Positions 43,587 through 55,500 of a stretch of 64,000 bases of DNA are shown here, one piece after another (position 1 is the first letter of the stretch; each line of letters begins with the position of its first letter). Below the pieces are notes generated by a model. The model ran no database searches. It was given only the letters and a program-made list of their open reading frames with translations, and was not told the DNA's origin. Both the position numbers and the translations under genes were made by a program. Source of the stretch: Pomphorhynchus laevis (Eukaryota; Acanthocephala; Palaeacanthocephala; Echinorhynchida; Pomphorhynchidae); NCBI GenBank assembly GCA_012934845.2, contig WNNJ02002675.1, positions 19,762 through 83,761 on the forward strand. Reading direction: 5' to 3'.

Positions 43587-44290
43587 TCTCGATAAACGGA
43601 TTTCTTAAATTATCGAAGCGTTTTCCAACTTAAAATAAATATTTAAAAAATAGAAGATTTTAATTTTTAAATATTTTTAAAAATTAGAAGATTTATACGA
43701 TATTTTAATTTTTGAATTTCACATTTTTAAAACTACATTTAAAAAATATTCGTTTAACAAATTGAACTTACGATACTATAAAATAATGTTAAATTTTCTA
43801 AAATTTTCTTTGATATATTTTCCATAAAATTCTTAATTTTTAAATTCTACCAAATAAGCAAAAATACATTTTGATATGCCTTCTTAATAAATCTCATTCC
43901 TTTCGTTTTTATTTCGCTGTGGTTAATTAATAAGGGCTCGTAGTTTAGTTTAAGAGATACAGTATCTCAGATTGCGGGCTATTGAATGTAGCATACACAA
44001 TGATGTTGCCATCGCTATGTGATGGCAGCGAATGGCGAACTTCGGAAATCCTGATTTTGCTAGCAATACTGAGACCTTAAGGGTCTACTATGTTTAGCAG
44101 CTAGAGAAATTAAAACATACATGCTCTATATTTGTGAAATAATGAATAAGATATTAAAAGAATATATTTATCAAAAACACAACTTAACGTGTTTGTTTCT
44201 GGTGATGCTTGTAGCTATTGAAATATAAAAATAAATTAACGTTTATTTAAATAGGTTTTATCAAAAATCAAAAAAAACAACTAAAAATCC
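43587..44290. other. EIPR1 3' flank with a cluster of short perfect hairpins
   Basis: No ORF. 43,930-44,120 is GC-richer and has GAGATAC-A-GTATCTC, GCCATC-GCTATGT-GATGGC and GACC-TTAAG-GGTC in 150 nt. I found no tRNA cloverleaf. The AAGGGTCTAC word recurs at 49,995 and 50,118 beside the dispersed repeat family. Confidence 0.4.
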
Positions 44291-44295
44291 GTAAA

Positions 44296-44545
44296 ATTTT
44301 TGCTTAGTGATCCATAGCCTATCTGGTCGATCATAAATAGTGGTTTATGACTAAAACTGATTGTAAACATTGAAATAGGTTTCAATGAATTACTGAGTCT
44401 AGATTATTACCGTCTAGATTTGGATGTACTTAAACACATAGATGATAGCTGATATCATATGTGTATGACCTATTATCCGTAAGAGTCTACAGGAGTCATT
44501 AAATGACAAAACATAGGCAAATCAAAACTTAATTGGCAGTATATG
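44296..44545 (+). repeat. Dispersed non-coding repeat, copy 1
   Basis: Contains TTGCTTAGTGATCCATAGCC, TATCTGGTCGATCATAAATA, GTGGTTTATGACTAAA, ATTGAAATAGGTTTCAATG, CATATGTGTATGACC and TATTATCCGTAAGAGTCTAC. Copies at 49,750-49,946, 50,076-50,125 and 51,088-51,290 share these blocks. The copy at 49,750 lacks a ~70-bp middle part. No coding frame or poly(A). SINE-like or miniature DNA element; not recognised. Confidence 0.8.
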
Positions 44546-44559
44546 CATATAGATAAAAA

Positions 44560-45250
44560 GATATACATATATATGTTACAATAACTATAATGTATATCTA
44601 ACAAAAATTAAACCATCAAATAAATATAATTGAATTCTTTTAATCCTTAAATGTTTTAATAAATCAAAATTATTTAGAGGTAAGGACAACTATATTTAGA
44701 CAAATAAAAGGTGTTCCCATTGGAGGTAATAGTAGCCAAATTATAGCTGACTTATTTTTAAGTTTATAAAATATGAATTTGTTCATAATTGTGTAAAAAA
44801 TAAATCTAAACTATATAAATATATGAAATATATGTTTCGATACATTGATGATATATGTGTATTTAATTCTAATAATTTTTATTCACTTAGTGAATAAACT
44901 TATCCAGAAAGCCTTAATCTTAACAAAACCAATTTAAATGATAAAGAAGGTGTATATCTAAATATGAACATCAAATTAACATCAATTAAAACGTAAGGAT
45001 TGCGTTTAATAATATCATATTCTATATGATATTATTAAAAATAAATTTTAAGTAACAAGCGGAAATGTTTTATTGATAATAAATAATTTACTTTGTATTA
45101 GAATAAGATACTAGATAGTTTTATCAGAGGAAAAACATCATTAGCATGTATTACAAACATATATTCACATTCTACATTATCATGTAGAATGTGAATTTGT
45201 TCATAACTGTTTAAAAATATAAAATATATCAAATCAGCTAACTGAGTCTA
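44560..45250 (+). mobile_element. PLE fragment, RT motif B-C region plus 3' scraps
   Basis: ATATATGTTACAATAACTAT onwards matches the RT region after motif A. Recognisable motif B (RQIKGVPIGGNSSQIIADLF) and motif C (YMFRYIDDICVFNSNNFY) follow. A second, partial 3' scrap ends in a doubled AATCAGCTAACTGAGTCTA / AATCAGCTAACG at 45,231-45,256. Confidence 0.75.
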
Positions 45251-45259
45251 AATCAGCTA

Positions 45260-45640
45260 ACGTAAGGATTAGAGTTCATAAGAAGTGACTGCTATAATGA
45301 CTTTTGCCGACAATTCTTGAAAGTCACAATCCTTTGCTAGCTGATTTAACTGACGAAGAAAGTCATTGATAATCTCTTGTGTGTCCTGTTTCCTTGTGGC
45401 GAGTCGGTGTCTAGCAAAGACTGTATTCGGAGGCTTTAGCAACGTTGAGTTCACGAGGTCGTACACTGCCGTTGAAACATAGTTGATTAGCAGATGTAAC
45501 TTGTTCGAAGGTATTTCGGCGCTCGTTGCTGTAAGCTACTCCAGGCAATTTTCAAAGGTACTTATCCAATGTTTCCACTCCGTCGGTGAACTTTCGGACT
45601 TACCTTCAAATCTGGATGGGTGTGGCATCGTCCATAAAGA
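45260..45640 (-). mobile_element. Fossil LTR-retroelement gag fragment (Ty3/Gypsy-like)
   Basis: A minus-strand stretch resembles the capsid region of Ty3/Gypsy-type gag (pattern F-x-RxRLxTRKQ ... FLRQLNQLAKDCDF). About 125 codons' worth is recognisable. It is broken and isolated: I see no LTRs, pol or flanking repeats. An old remnant. Confidence 0.6.
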
Positions 45641-46248
45641 TAACAACTGTTAAATAACAACTGTTTATCGTAGTAAAAATTGTCCAGCTATCATTCGAGG
45701 ATTTAAATTCAGATAAATTGTTATAAATTGTTATAAACATAAACCACTAAGGTTTTATTCAACAATCTACAAATAGAGTTAGTCAATAAGATGTTCAATC
45801 ATCACATAAATGGAATTTCTACATTCTCATTTCTACCTTTTGTTTTAATGACCAAAAAAATCGCTTGGCGATTTCATCCAGAATTTTACAACTCCAATAA
45901 TTGCTTAGACTAACTGAAAATAACATAAAGCAAATAAGTGAATATTTAGCAGATAGTCTTTATATTTTTCCAAATTTTGTGTCCAGAATTACGCTCTCAT
46001 ATAAATATTAATGCCGATAGACTTTATTGGTAAAAGTCTCTCGACAACAAAATCCAAATTGGATTTTTTGGATTTGGTCTATTAGCCAAATCCAAATTGT
46101 ACAGTTTAATTTCTGTACTTCTTTTAATTGTTTTTATTTTCAAATTGAATAAAAAAGTTTTATTGATTTAAAATGGTGGCATGGTGTGACCACGTGCCAC
46201 TGAAATATTTGATCTAAATTGTAAAATAAATAATTATGTCTCTTCGCC
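45641..46248. other. No gene recognised
   Basis: AT-rich. A short inverted pair AAATCCAAATTGGATTT lies near 46,049-46,094. Nothing else is supported. Confidence 0.5.
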
Positions 46249-47260
46249 TTATTTACAATCTAATAAATCAGGTTTCAGCCCCTTTTCCATAAATTCATAT
46301 TCTATAAAGCTTAATAACAAGTCAGCTACAGTTGGGCTACTATTACCTCTCATTGGAACACCTTTTACTTGTCTAAATATAGATGTCCCTACTTTTAAAT
46401 AATTTTGATTTATCAAAATATTTAAGGATTCTATTAATTCAATTTTATCCATATATTTATATTTATTTGATAGCTTAATTTTTGTTAGATATGTGTTATA
46501 GGTTCTATAACGTATATATGTATATCTTTTTCCGAATATAAGATTAATTAATTTTACTAACGCTTCTTTAATATCTACTAAATCTAGATTTGTATAAAGC
46601 GTACTAAAATCGTACGTATTTATATTCTGAAAATGTATATCTCTTGCCTGTTCTAAAAATTCTTTTGTAGAATTAATACTGAAATAGTGTTTTATACCTG
46701 TTTTAATTTCGATTATCCTACAATATTTTTTAAAGTGTGCTTTAATTACTTTAAGTATTTTATTCATATAGACAGAAAGTGGTTTTAATGTACATTTAAA
46801 CGCACTACATATGAACCTAGGTTTTATTGGATTTTTATGTAATTTTGGATTCCAATATAATATAGGTATAGTTTTATTATCTGATTCAACCTTTATACCC
46901 TTTTTATAATATTATTTTTTATTATAGTATATAATATAATAGTATATAATAGTATATTATATAATATATAATATTATATAATATTATATATAGTTTCATT
47001 ATATGATTTAACCTTTATACCCTTTTTATCCATTATAGAACAGTGACTTGTAATAATTGTTTCAAAACTCAACTCACTACGTTCATATGTTGGATTTACA
47101 TTTAAATCATTAGAATTAACCTCTTTCATTAGTATATCATAATAAAGCTTTTTGCATATAAAGACAAAGTTATTACTAGCTTTATCAATAGTTGTTATTA
47201 TATAGTTATCCTTTAATTTAGTAAGTTCTGTTTACATATCTTTATTATGATATCTTTATT
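46249..47260 (-). mobile_element. PLE RT N-terminal to motif B region
   Basis: Sense order: IITTIDKASNNFVFICKKLY (about 47,210), MDKKGIKVES, PILYWNPKLHKNPIKPRFIC (about 46,870-46,800), then a 172-codon open frame (46,767-46,249) with TYDFSTLYTNLDLVDIKEAL (motif A) and FRQVKGVPMRGNSSPTVADL (motif B; R replaces the usual G). It lacks motif C. This copy best shows the RT N-terminus (RT0/RT1 blocks). Confidence 0.85.
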
Positions 47261-47329
47261 ATCTTTATCTTTAATGTACATTTAAAAGCACTACATATGA
47301 ACCCTAGGTTTTATTGGATTTTTATTAAA

Positions 47330-47640
47330 AATAATGCTGAATAAAATTTAAAAAATTAAATAATAAATAGTTATAAATAAGCAATTGAATTATAAGATTT
47401 TATATAAAATGCTTTGTTATCAGTTTTCAGCCCCCTATTATTCTACCCAACAAAGCCGTAGTCAAATATGCGCTTATGACGTGTATCATTTATTTAATTA
47501 TATAATTATTTGATATAATTTAAATCAAGTTAAAATAAAAAATTGAAATTTAAAATAAACGTCATTTTTATGAATTGACTAATAAATATCAGGTGATGTA
47601 TAAGAATAAGGATTAGAGGTCATCCGAAGGAACTCGTTTT
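47330..47640 (-). mobile_element. PLE 3' fragment, variant structured module
   Basis: Contains the UTR and a diverged module. Its pseudoknot strand reads GCTTTGTT against AACAAAGC (sense), where most copies have GCTATG against CATAGC. This is a compensatory change supporting the pairing. The GGCCCC/GGGGCC stem is not kept in this copy. Confidence 0.7.
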
Positions 47641-47815
47641 TATCAGTCAATACAACTGATACCTATCAATTACAACATTATCTTTAAACACTTTTGATAT
47701 TCTGTGATTTCGGCGTTGGTGATTATTATTGTTCTTTGTTTAAGAACAATGTCCTCATGTTAAATGTTCTTTGTTTAAGAATAATTTTATATAATTATAC
47801 TTTGAAAATCTGCAG

Positions 47816-47905
47816 CGAGCTATTCAAGATCCTTGTTATCCGAATGGAAAAATAAAAATGATTCACAGAAATCACAACTCTGGATCAAGTAATATTGATC
47901 AATGA
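47816..47905 (+). CDS. Possible terminal exon, unknown gene
   Basis: After TTTGAAAATCTGCAG an open stretch encodes RAIQDPCYPNGKIKMIHRNH and ends SSNIDQ with TGA at 47,903. Its base composition is richer than its surroundings and codon-like. No homolog is recognised, and no partner exon was found. Confidence 0.2.
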   Translation, partial: RAIQDPCYPNGKIKMIHRNHNSGSSNIDQ

Positions 47906-49061
47906 CAAAAATTAGCATTTTATATTTTAAATTGCTAATATACAAATTAGTGTTAGTGATTCATATAGAACGTAAAAGTATCATACTCTTCAACAATATT
48001 TAAATTTTGTTTTTAAATGCAATAAAAGTACGTTGCGTTACAATTTAGATTTAAACATTTGATTAGAATACTGAAAGATCTTTGAGCGATCCGAAAATAT
48101 AATAGTCATGTGCCCTTGAAGTACTATTTAAATTGTTGTAGTGAATTTTTTATATCCTTTCAGTTTTATACTCAGAAATAGAAAACATTTTTAGTTGAGC
48201 ATTTCATGAAAATCTTTCACCATTGGAGAAAGAAGCTTTTTGGTATTTTAGTTGGAAATTTTGCTGTAGTTTACAAGTACTGAACATATCCGGCTCATGT
48301 TCGTCATTCTTCCAGTTATTTGATACTCCATGAAGTTATTCGATACCTTTGTTTAACAATATTAGATAACTATACATTTAAAAAATGAACTATTTTAGGT
48401 CTTAGGTCAGCACAACCAATCAGGTAGATCAGATTACTGAAGTTTAAGTTGTATTACTTAGCTTTTATTAAAAAGTTATATATATATCTTTAAAGAATAA
48501 TTTTTATAGCTCCAAAAAATACTATTTTTTATTTTTAGTAAATAAAAAATAATTAATTAAAAAATATAAAAAATTAAAAATATTTTATATAAAATAATAT
48601 ACCAAATTATGTTAAAAAAAATTTAAAAAAATATATTAAAAATAAATCAAAAAATATATAAAAGATAAGAAATTACAAAATATATTAAATAACATAACAT
48701 AATATGCCACATAGAGTTAAGATTAGAGATCATCAGGAGGAACATATAAATTTTCAATATAAATTTTCAATAACAAAATAAATTGACAGATAAGATAATT
48801 ATAAAATGATTAAATAAGTTTTTAATAAAATACATTGGAAACGAGATTTACAAATTTTAATAATACTTTTATCGTTTTTAAAATTACTGACTAGGTTGAT
48901 ATTGTAAGTTTAAAATATCAAAACACTTCTTTATCTTTATATTTTATATTTATCTTTTACTTTATCTTTTAATGTGTTGTTTCAAACTGCTTCTAATCTT
49001 CAATATTTTTAATTTGAACTGAAAATTTATTGAAAAAAGAATTAAAAAATTACCTTTGCAG

Positions 49062-49505
49062 ATGCAAATACCGAATGAAAATTCAAAACCTAAGCGCCGT
49101 CTGTATGCTTTTAAAGAGTCTGATGATAAATTTAATTCAATAAACGTAACATCAGTTCCGCATATTAATAGCATTTCAACAAATGAAGAGCATGAATGCT
49201 CGTCAATATTTGACGAATCAATGAGTGAAGTTCATTTTCGAATTGATACAAGCCTCGATAAAGATATCCTCCGTTGCAGTACTCCAAACAACCTCGATAG
49301 TTCTGATGATCTTAAAGATTTCAGTGAATTTCCTCTTGATATATCCAGAATTGATAATAGAATAGAGTTTTTGACAGCTATGTCACTGATTAATCATTCA
49401 ACTACCAACCCGAAAAATGATACAAATGAGTCAATGGATATTTCACTTGGTCATTTTAGGATTTCTTCATTTCAAGATCATGAGGACAAGGAAAATAATT
49501 TATGA
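49062..49505 (+). CDS. Unrecognised 147-residue ORF with Cy-type and KEN-box-like motifs
   Basis: Begins with ATG directly after the acceptor-like TTACCTTTGCAG, so it may be a first coding or internal exon. It is Ser/Asp/Asn-rich and acidic. KPKRRLYAF near residue 10 fits a cyclin-docking RxL motif, CSTPN carries a minimal S/T-P site, and the C-terminus DHEDKENNL has a KEN box, the APC/C degron. Together these suggest a cell-cycle-regulated protein, but all three motifs are short and may be chance. No family is recognised. It is outside all repeats described here and its frame is unbroken, which favours a host gene. Confidence 0.45.
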   Translation: MQIPNENSKPKRRLYAFKESDDKFNSINVTSVPHINSISTNEEHECSSIFDESMSEVHFRIDTSLDKDILRCSTPNNLDSSDDLKDFSEFPLDISRIDNRIEFLTAMSLINHSTTNPKNDTNESMDISLGHFRISSFQDHEDKENNL

Positions 49506-49749
49506 TTTATCATTCCGCTTTGCTCTGTTGTATTTTATGTTTTCACTAGTAACTGACAATTTATGTTCGTACAGTTAAGAAGTTTCTTGATTTTAAGTTT
49601 GAGTCCAAAAATATCCGAACTTTGAATCTGCAAGTTTGAATATTTGTAATCAGATTTAGTAATAGCAAAGTGTAAATGAACTTTTCAAAAGTTTTGATGA
49701 ACATTATAGACTTTACAATATTAGCTTTATCATAAAACGGCTCACTAAG

Positions 49750-49946
49750 CTAATTTTTGCTTAGTGATCCATAGCCTATCTGGTCGATCATAAATAGTGG
49801 TTTATGACTAAAGCTGATTTCACATTGAAATAGGTTTCAATGGATTACTGAGTCATATGTGTATGACCTATTATCCGTAAGAGTCTACAAGAGTCATGAA
49901 ATGGCAAAACACAGGCAAATCAAAACGTAATTGGCGGTATATGACG
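49750..49946 (+). repeat. Dispersed non-coding repeat, copy 2
   Basis: Shares all outer blocks with copy 1, but lacks the segment containing TTTGGATGTAC and GATAGCTGATATC. Followed by a short block AAACCTTAAGGGTCTACAAA. See the entry at 44,296. Confidence 0.8.
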
Positions 49947-50174
49947 AGTTAGGAAAATCATAAAATGTAAGGTTTAGCTTGCAAACAGTTAAACCTTAAG
50001 GGTCTACAAACCATAAAGAAAACGTTTATATAAGTTTTTAACATATAATATAGACTTTATAGACTTAACAATATTGGCATAGCCTATATGGCCGATCATA
50101 AATAGTGGTCAATGATGAGGGTCTAAAGGTCTATGCGAAATATAAAAATAAATTAGTGATTTATTAATCCGTGT

Positions 50175-50791
50175 AGTCTCAATTCCTAGAAATCTCAATT
50201 CCTAGAAATCTCAGTTCCTAGAAATCTCAATTCCTGTAAAAACATTTGTACGCTCGATCTAGTACGTGCGATCTAGTACGTGCGATCTCCTTTGAGCAAA
50301 GCCTACTTGAAGTGATAGGAGAGCACTTCCACAGTGATAATAAAAAAATGACAAATTTTTATTGGATGAAAAGTGAGAAGGATAAAGAGGTACTTGTAGT
50401 GGAAAATTCAACTTCATTGCGGAATAGAAGCATGAAGATTACTTAGTGGTGGTAGACCTAAAACCAGAAGAAGAATATATGTTATACAAGAGGATAAGAT
50501 CAAAAACCTCTGGGAACGCTATTTAAATGGGGAGATTGATCTATTTAGTCTCATGTTTGATCTTAAAGAGGCTATAAAAATAAATATTTAATTCAAAATC
50601 TACTTATTTTCACTTCTTTTCTTCAGTTTATAATTTTAGAGTTAAAAACAACCATAAAGAAAATAAGTAGATATTTATAAATATATTACATTATATTATA
50701 ATGTCATTTAACCATTTTATGAAATTAATCCTTTTTATTTTTTTACAGGAATTGAGATTTGTAGGAACTGAGATTTCTAGGAATTGAGACT
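50175..50791 (+). mobile_element. TIR element with reiterated 17-bp subterminal repeats
   Basis: Left end AGTCTCAATTCCTAGAAATC with four copies of the TCTCAATTCCTAGAAA unit (50,177-50,238). The right end is the mirror image (TTTACAGGAATTGAGATTTG ... CTAGGAATTGAGACT). The flanks carry ATTAATCC on both sides (50,163-50,170 and 50,800-50,807), a few bases outside the TIRs. Inside, a plus-strand frame of 66 codons and a following GGRPKTRRRIYVI segment give no recognised transposase. Probably a non-autonomous DNA transposon. Confidence 0.7.
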
Positions 50792-51087
50792 GAACCGAAA
50801 TTAATCCTGCTCCAAAATTCAAAATTTCTAAAAATGATCAGTTATTTTTAATAATGTTTTTAAGTATTTGACAAATCGAATATGTGAATTAAGGATGTTT
50901 GAATATCAAAGCATATATATTAGATTATTATTACTAGAATGTCAGCGAGCGTAGCTTAATAGACACCTTCAAATTTAAATAAACTTAAAATTTAAATAAA
51001 TTTTTAGTAATAGCAAAGCTTAAATGAACTTTTCAAAAGTTTTGATGAACATTATAGACTTTACAAAGTCTATAAAACGGCTCAATA

Positions 51088-51290
51088 AGCTAATTTTTGC
51101 TTATTGATCCATAGCCTATCTGGTCGATCATAAATAGTGGTTTATGACTAAAACTGATTTCACATTGAAATAGATTTCAATGGATTACTGAGTAGTATTA
51201 CCGTCTAGATTTGGATGTACCTCAACACATAGATGATAGCTGATATCATATGTGTATGACCTATTATCCGTAAGAGTCTACAAATAATCG
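51088..51290 (+). repeat. Dispersed non-coding repeat, copy 3
   Basis: Includes the middle block (TTTGGATGTACCTCAACACA, GATAGCTGATATC) missing from copy 2. It ends GAGTCTACAAATAATCGA, which immediately reads back as TCGAAAGATTATTTGTAGAC, a 20-bp inverted repeat at its right end (51,278-51,319). Confidence 0.8.
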
Positions 51291-51369
51291 AAAGATTATT
51301 TGTAGACTCTTACGGATTATAAACTACAATATACTCTTATATTATACTTTAAGCTATTTTAAACTATTA

Positions 51370-51579
51370 TACTCTTAAAGATTATCTACAGGATAATCCA
51401 AATTAATACTGGTATAAAACACTATTTCAGTATTAATTCTACAAAAGATTTTTTAGAACACAAAATAAATAAGTTTTCAGAATATAAATACTTACGATTT
51501 TAGTACGCTTCATACAAATCTAGATTTAGTAGATATTCAAGAAGCGTTAGTAAAATTAATTAACCTTATATTCGGAAAA

Positions 51580-51640
<61 letters not shown>

Positions 51641-51960
51641 ATAATAACTATAACGCATATCTAACAAAAATTAAGCCATTAAATAAATATAAATATATGG
51701 ATAAAATTGAATTAATAGAATCCTTAAATATTTTGATAAATCAAAATTATTTAAAAGTAGGGACATCTATATTTAGACAAGTAAAAGGTGTTCCAATGGG
51801 TGGTTATAGTAGCCCAATTATGGCCGACTTGTTTTTAAGCTTTATAGAATATGAATTTATTCATAACTGCATAAAAGTAACATTGAATAAATCGAATCCT
51901 TAAATATTTTGATAAATCAAAATTATTTTTAAGTAGAGACATCCATATTTAGACAATATA
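51370..51960 (+). mobile_element. PLE fragment, RT motif A-B region
   Basis: Starts at IQINTGIKHYFSINSTK, continues through a diverged motif A region, is expanded by a TA microsatellite (51,586-51,638), and resumes with MDKIELIESLNILINQNYLK and RQVKGVPMGGYSSPIMADLF (motif B) to EYEFIHNC. A partial duplicate of the SLNILINQNY segment follows. Confidence 0.8.
51586..51638. repeat. (TA)n microsatellite within a PLE
   Basis: About 26 uninterrupted TA units. The corresponding place in other PLE copies has only 3-4 (GATATACATATATATG), so the tract expanded after insertion. Confidence 0.95.
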
Positions 51961-52399
51961 ATTGATACTGATCCATTATTGATAAATAATTATTGGAGCT
52001 GAATCAAAGGAAAAAATCTTATTTCCTTTGATTCAGCTCTAATAATTATAGAGTTAATTATTATTGTGTAATAATTTACAAATAAAAACGCCTTTTGTTT
52101 TAAATAGAATTTTGTCGTAAAATATAAAATCAGTAATTATTTTTTAAAATTACGTAAATGTTTTTGAGATTTTTAAGTAGTAATAGTTATTAGTCATAAC
52201 TAAATAAGGCAAGAGAACACATACAAACCTAGGACTGTCTATATATGCAAGAATAAAAATCGTTAATGGCCTTTATTATTATAAAACATGAAAGGCAAAT
52301 TTTTGTCAATATGATTCATACCATAAATCGTCGGCATTGTACATTTTATTATTATTTATTACAAGACATTGCCACATAAAAGAGTCATTTTGTCTAAAC

Positions 52400-52480
52400 A
52401 CAATATTAAGAAAAGGAAAAAAAGAAAGGAAAAAAAGTAAGGAAAAAAAGTAAGAAAAAAGTAGGACATCAACTTTAAGT
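52400..52480. repeat. Purine-rich AAAGGAAAAAAAGTAAGG tract
   Basis: Low-complexity AAGGAAAAAAAG repeats immediately upstream of LINE copy F. Possibly the poly(A)-like tail of something lost, or simple slippage. Confidence 0.7.
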
Positions 52481-52509
52481 TGATGCACCCCTGTCATTCC
52501 CAAGTTTAT

Positions 52510-55500
52510 TTGCTCTTCTGCTTCTACTTCTACCAGGTTTGTCCGTCCTCCACTTCTACGTAATCGTTTTCCTTCGCGCGATCGATGCATTATCATATCT
52601 AATTTAAAGCTTCCCGAATCTGCTTCTCCTCAATGTCGCCTCGATGATGATGTATCTGCTTTCAGGTCTATCCTAGCAAGCGTTCTTCCTGATGTTAATC
52701 CATCCCTCTTCAATAATATCGCTCCTGTATATTTGATCCGTTTAAACAAATCCACTAAATCCAATCATCTCAGTCCTCCACTCCTAAAAATCGTTTTCCA
52801 AAATAGTTCACATGCATCCTTGGTACTCTCCCAACGTTTTGAACTTCTTACCACTTCGTATACTTGTCGTATTTTTCCTGACCGCTCCCCTTCTGATATT
52901 GCCCAGCTCAATTTAGCTCGCATTGAGAAACATAGACGTGAAACAAACGGCGAGTCATCCCTATCTATACGTCAAATCAACGGAAATTATCACGTTGTAC
53001 ACACATGGCCAAAAATTCGATAGCGTATCATCTCTCCCCCTTGTTTTCGCTAGTCGATCTCGCTCCTAAGCATACTTTTAGTTTTAGTCTATTCAACACT
53101 CGCTCCATTCTTCATAAAGCTGATATGCTTCACGATATCTTCGATCAATTATCTATCGATATTTTCTGCATTACCGAATCCTGGCATTGTGACTCTGACG
53201 ATCTTGCTATTCGTCGTATATGCGCTCTGGTGGTTCTCTAGTTAAATCAGCTTTTCCAATTGCATCTCATACATCTACTGTTTCTAACCATGGCGTTATT
53301 GTTGCCATTGCTCGTCACCCAATGTTTCTTCGTAAAGTTAATGTTAACATCCGTTACACCTCGTTCGAATTACTCATATGCAGATTATCAACTCCTTTCC
53401 CTCTGGAACTTGTGATTGTATACCGTCCAGGTTCAGTTGCCCCCTTCACGTATCTTTTTTAACTACCTTGCAGATCTTATGTCTCACTGTTCATTGTCTT
53501 ATACTCATTCTTTTGTTCTCGGTGACTTTAACATTCGTCTTGATCGCCCGGCAGACTATGACTCTATCACTTTAACTAATCTTTTTTCTGATTTTAACCA
53601 TAAATTACTTTCAACAAGCCCAACTCATATTCTCGGCGGTGCTCTCGACATCATTGCTGTTCCTAACTGCTTCAATGACTATACCTCCTTGTCAATTACT
53701 GATCCTGGTTTGTCCGATCATTTCCTTGTCACTCTTACACTTACTCGTTCCCATCTTCCTTCTCCGCCTCCACCATTATACACACAAAGTCGACTCTGGA
53801 AACTTCTCGATATCCCTATTCTCTGCACAGCCTCTTAGCTACATCTCTCCCGATGATCTCTGCATTCTGTTTGATTCTGAACTTATGTCTATCATCAATA
53901 ACCTTCTGTCTAGTCGACTCCGACAATCTCAGCGCTTGCGCCATGCTCCCTGGTTCGATTCTGACTGTAGTCTTTCTAAGCGTCGACTCCGTCACTCTTT
54001 TCGTGTGTATAATCGCTTTCTTAAACGTTCTCCCAACTCACTCACTCCAAATCTCCGTGATTCCTACTTTCTCTACGCCGTTCACATTTCTTATACGTAC
54101 TAAACGTACTATCTTTTGGCGAAATCAACTCGAGTCATCTTCCAACTCTAAATCTCATAGGAAAATCTTAAACTCAATTCTTTCACGATAATCTACTCCT
54201 TGTAGTATAAATCCTGATGAATTTTCTTATCTACAAACTAAGCTATCTAATTTACTTTCCCTACTGGCCATAGCCCCTTGTACACTTGCTTATCTTTAAA
54301 TACTTTCTTCCCGTTTCATCTGATGAAGTTTCTTCGGTTCTGCTGTCATTACCTAATAAAACCTCTCCCTATCACCCAATTCCCACTCGCTTGCTTAAAA
54401 ATACATGCTCCTCTATCTTACCCTTCCTAACCACATTGTTCAACTCGTCCATTCGTAGCCGTAAATTTCTTTCAATCTGGAAATGCGCCACTGTTCGTCC
54501 TCTAATCAAAGAGCAATCTCTCGACTCCTCACTACCATCTTCGTACCGTCCTATCTCACTTCTCCCAACCCTCTCTAAACTCCTTGAGCGTCTCGTTCTC
54601 AAGCAAGTTAATACATATCTCTTTTCCTCCAACTTATTTCCTCCCTTCTAAGCCACTTTTCGCTCTAACCACTCTACTGAAATTGCATGTCTTAAAGTTT
54701 ATAATGACTTACTCATATCGCGCGATCATAAATTATGTAGTGTCATAGTTTATCGTGATCTATCGTATGCTTTTGACATTGTCGATCACTCGATTCTTCT
54801 CCATCGCCTTCGTAATGATTATGGCTTCTCTTTACCCACTGTATCATGGTTTTCTTCATATCTATCAAACCGTACATTTCACGTCTATTCTAACTCTTCT
54901 ATCTCACATCCTTCATCCATCCCGACTCGTGTTCCACAAGGCTCCGTATTAGGCCCTATGCTTTTCTCTTTTATTCTCGGTGACTTGTGTTCGATTTCTC
55001 ATACATTTAACTTCCATGTTATGCAATATGCTGATGACATTCAAATCTATGCTCACGCACCTACTTATCGTATTCATGGTCTTAGTGTTTCTGTTTCCAG
55101 CTGCCTTTTCTCAATTTACAATCATCTTTCTTCCCTTCGCATTTTTCTGAATCCTGATAAATCTAAAATTATGTGGATCCTACCTCGACGCTTCGACTTA
55201 GAACCTCCTTCCGTATCATTAAATTTTACAATCCTTTCTATAGTTGATAATCTCGTTTTCCTAGGCTTTCATTTCGACAACCGACTCTCACTTAAACCTT
55301 TCGTTAGAGATAAAGTACGCTCATTTACCTTGATACTCCGCAATCTCCGCCAAGTTCGTAGATTGATCGATTTCCCTTATATGACTCTCATATCTTCTCT
55401 TCTTTTTTCTAGACTCGATTATTGTCTTAGTCTATTTTCCAACTCACCTAAATCCACTCTTTTTCCTTCACAACGCATCATGAACGCTGCCGTCCGAGTT

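Noticed and set aside
43930-44010. tRNA gene
   Set aside because: No cloverleaf, no TTC-containing T arm and no acceptor pairing could be built.
45260-45640. Intact domesticated gag gene
   Set aside because: The fragment is short and broken, without a start or a neighbouring pol or LTR. It is treated as a fossil.
52306-52596. Minus-strand 96-codon ORF
   Set aside because: It overlaps the purine-rich simple repeat and the start of LINE copy F on the other strand; low-complexity Phe/Leu/Ser composition.
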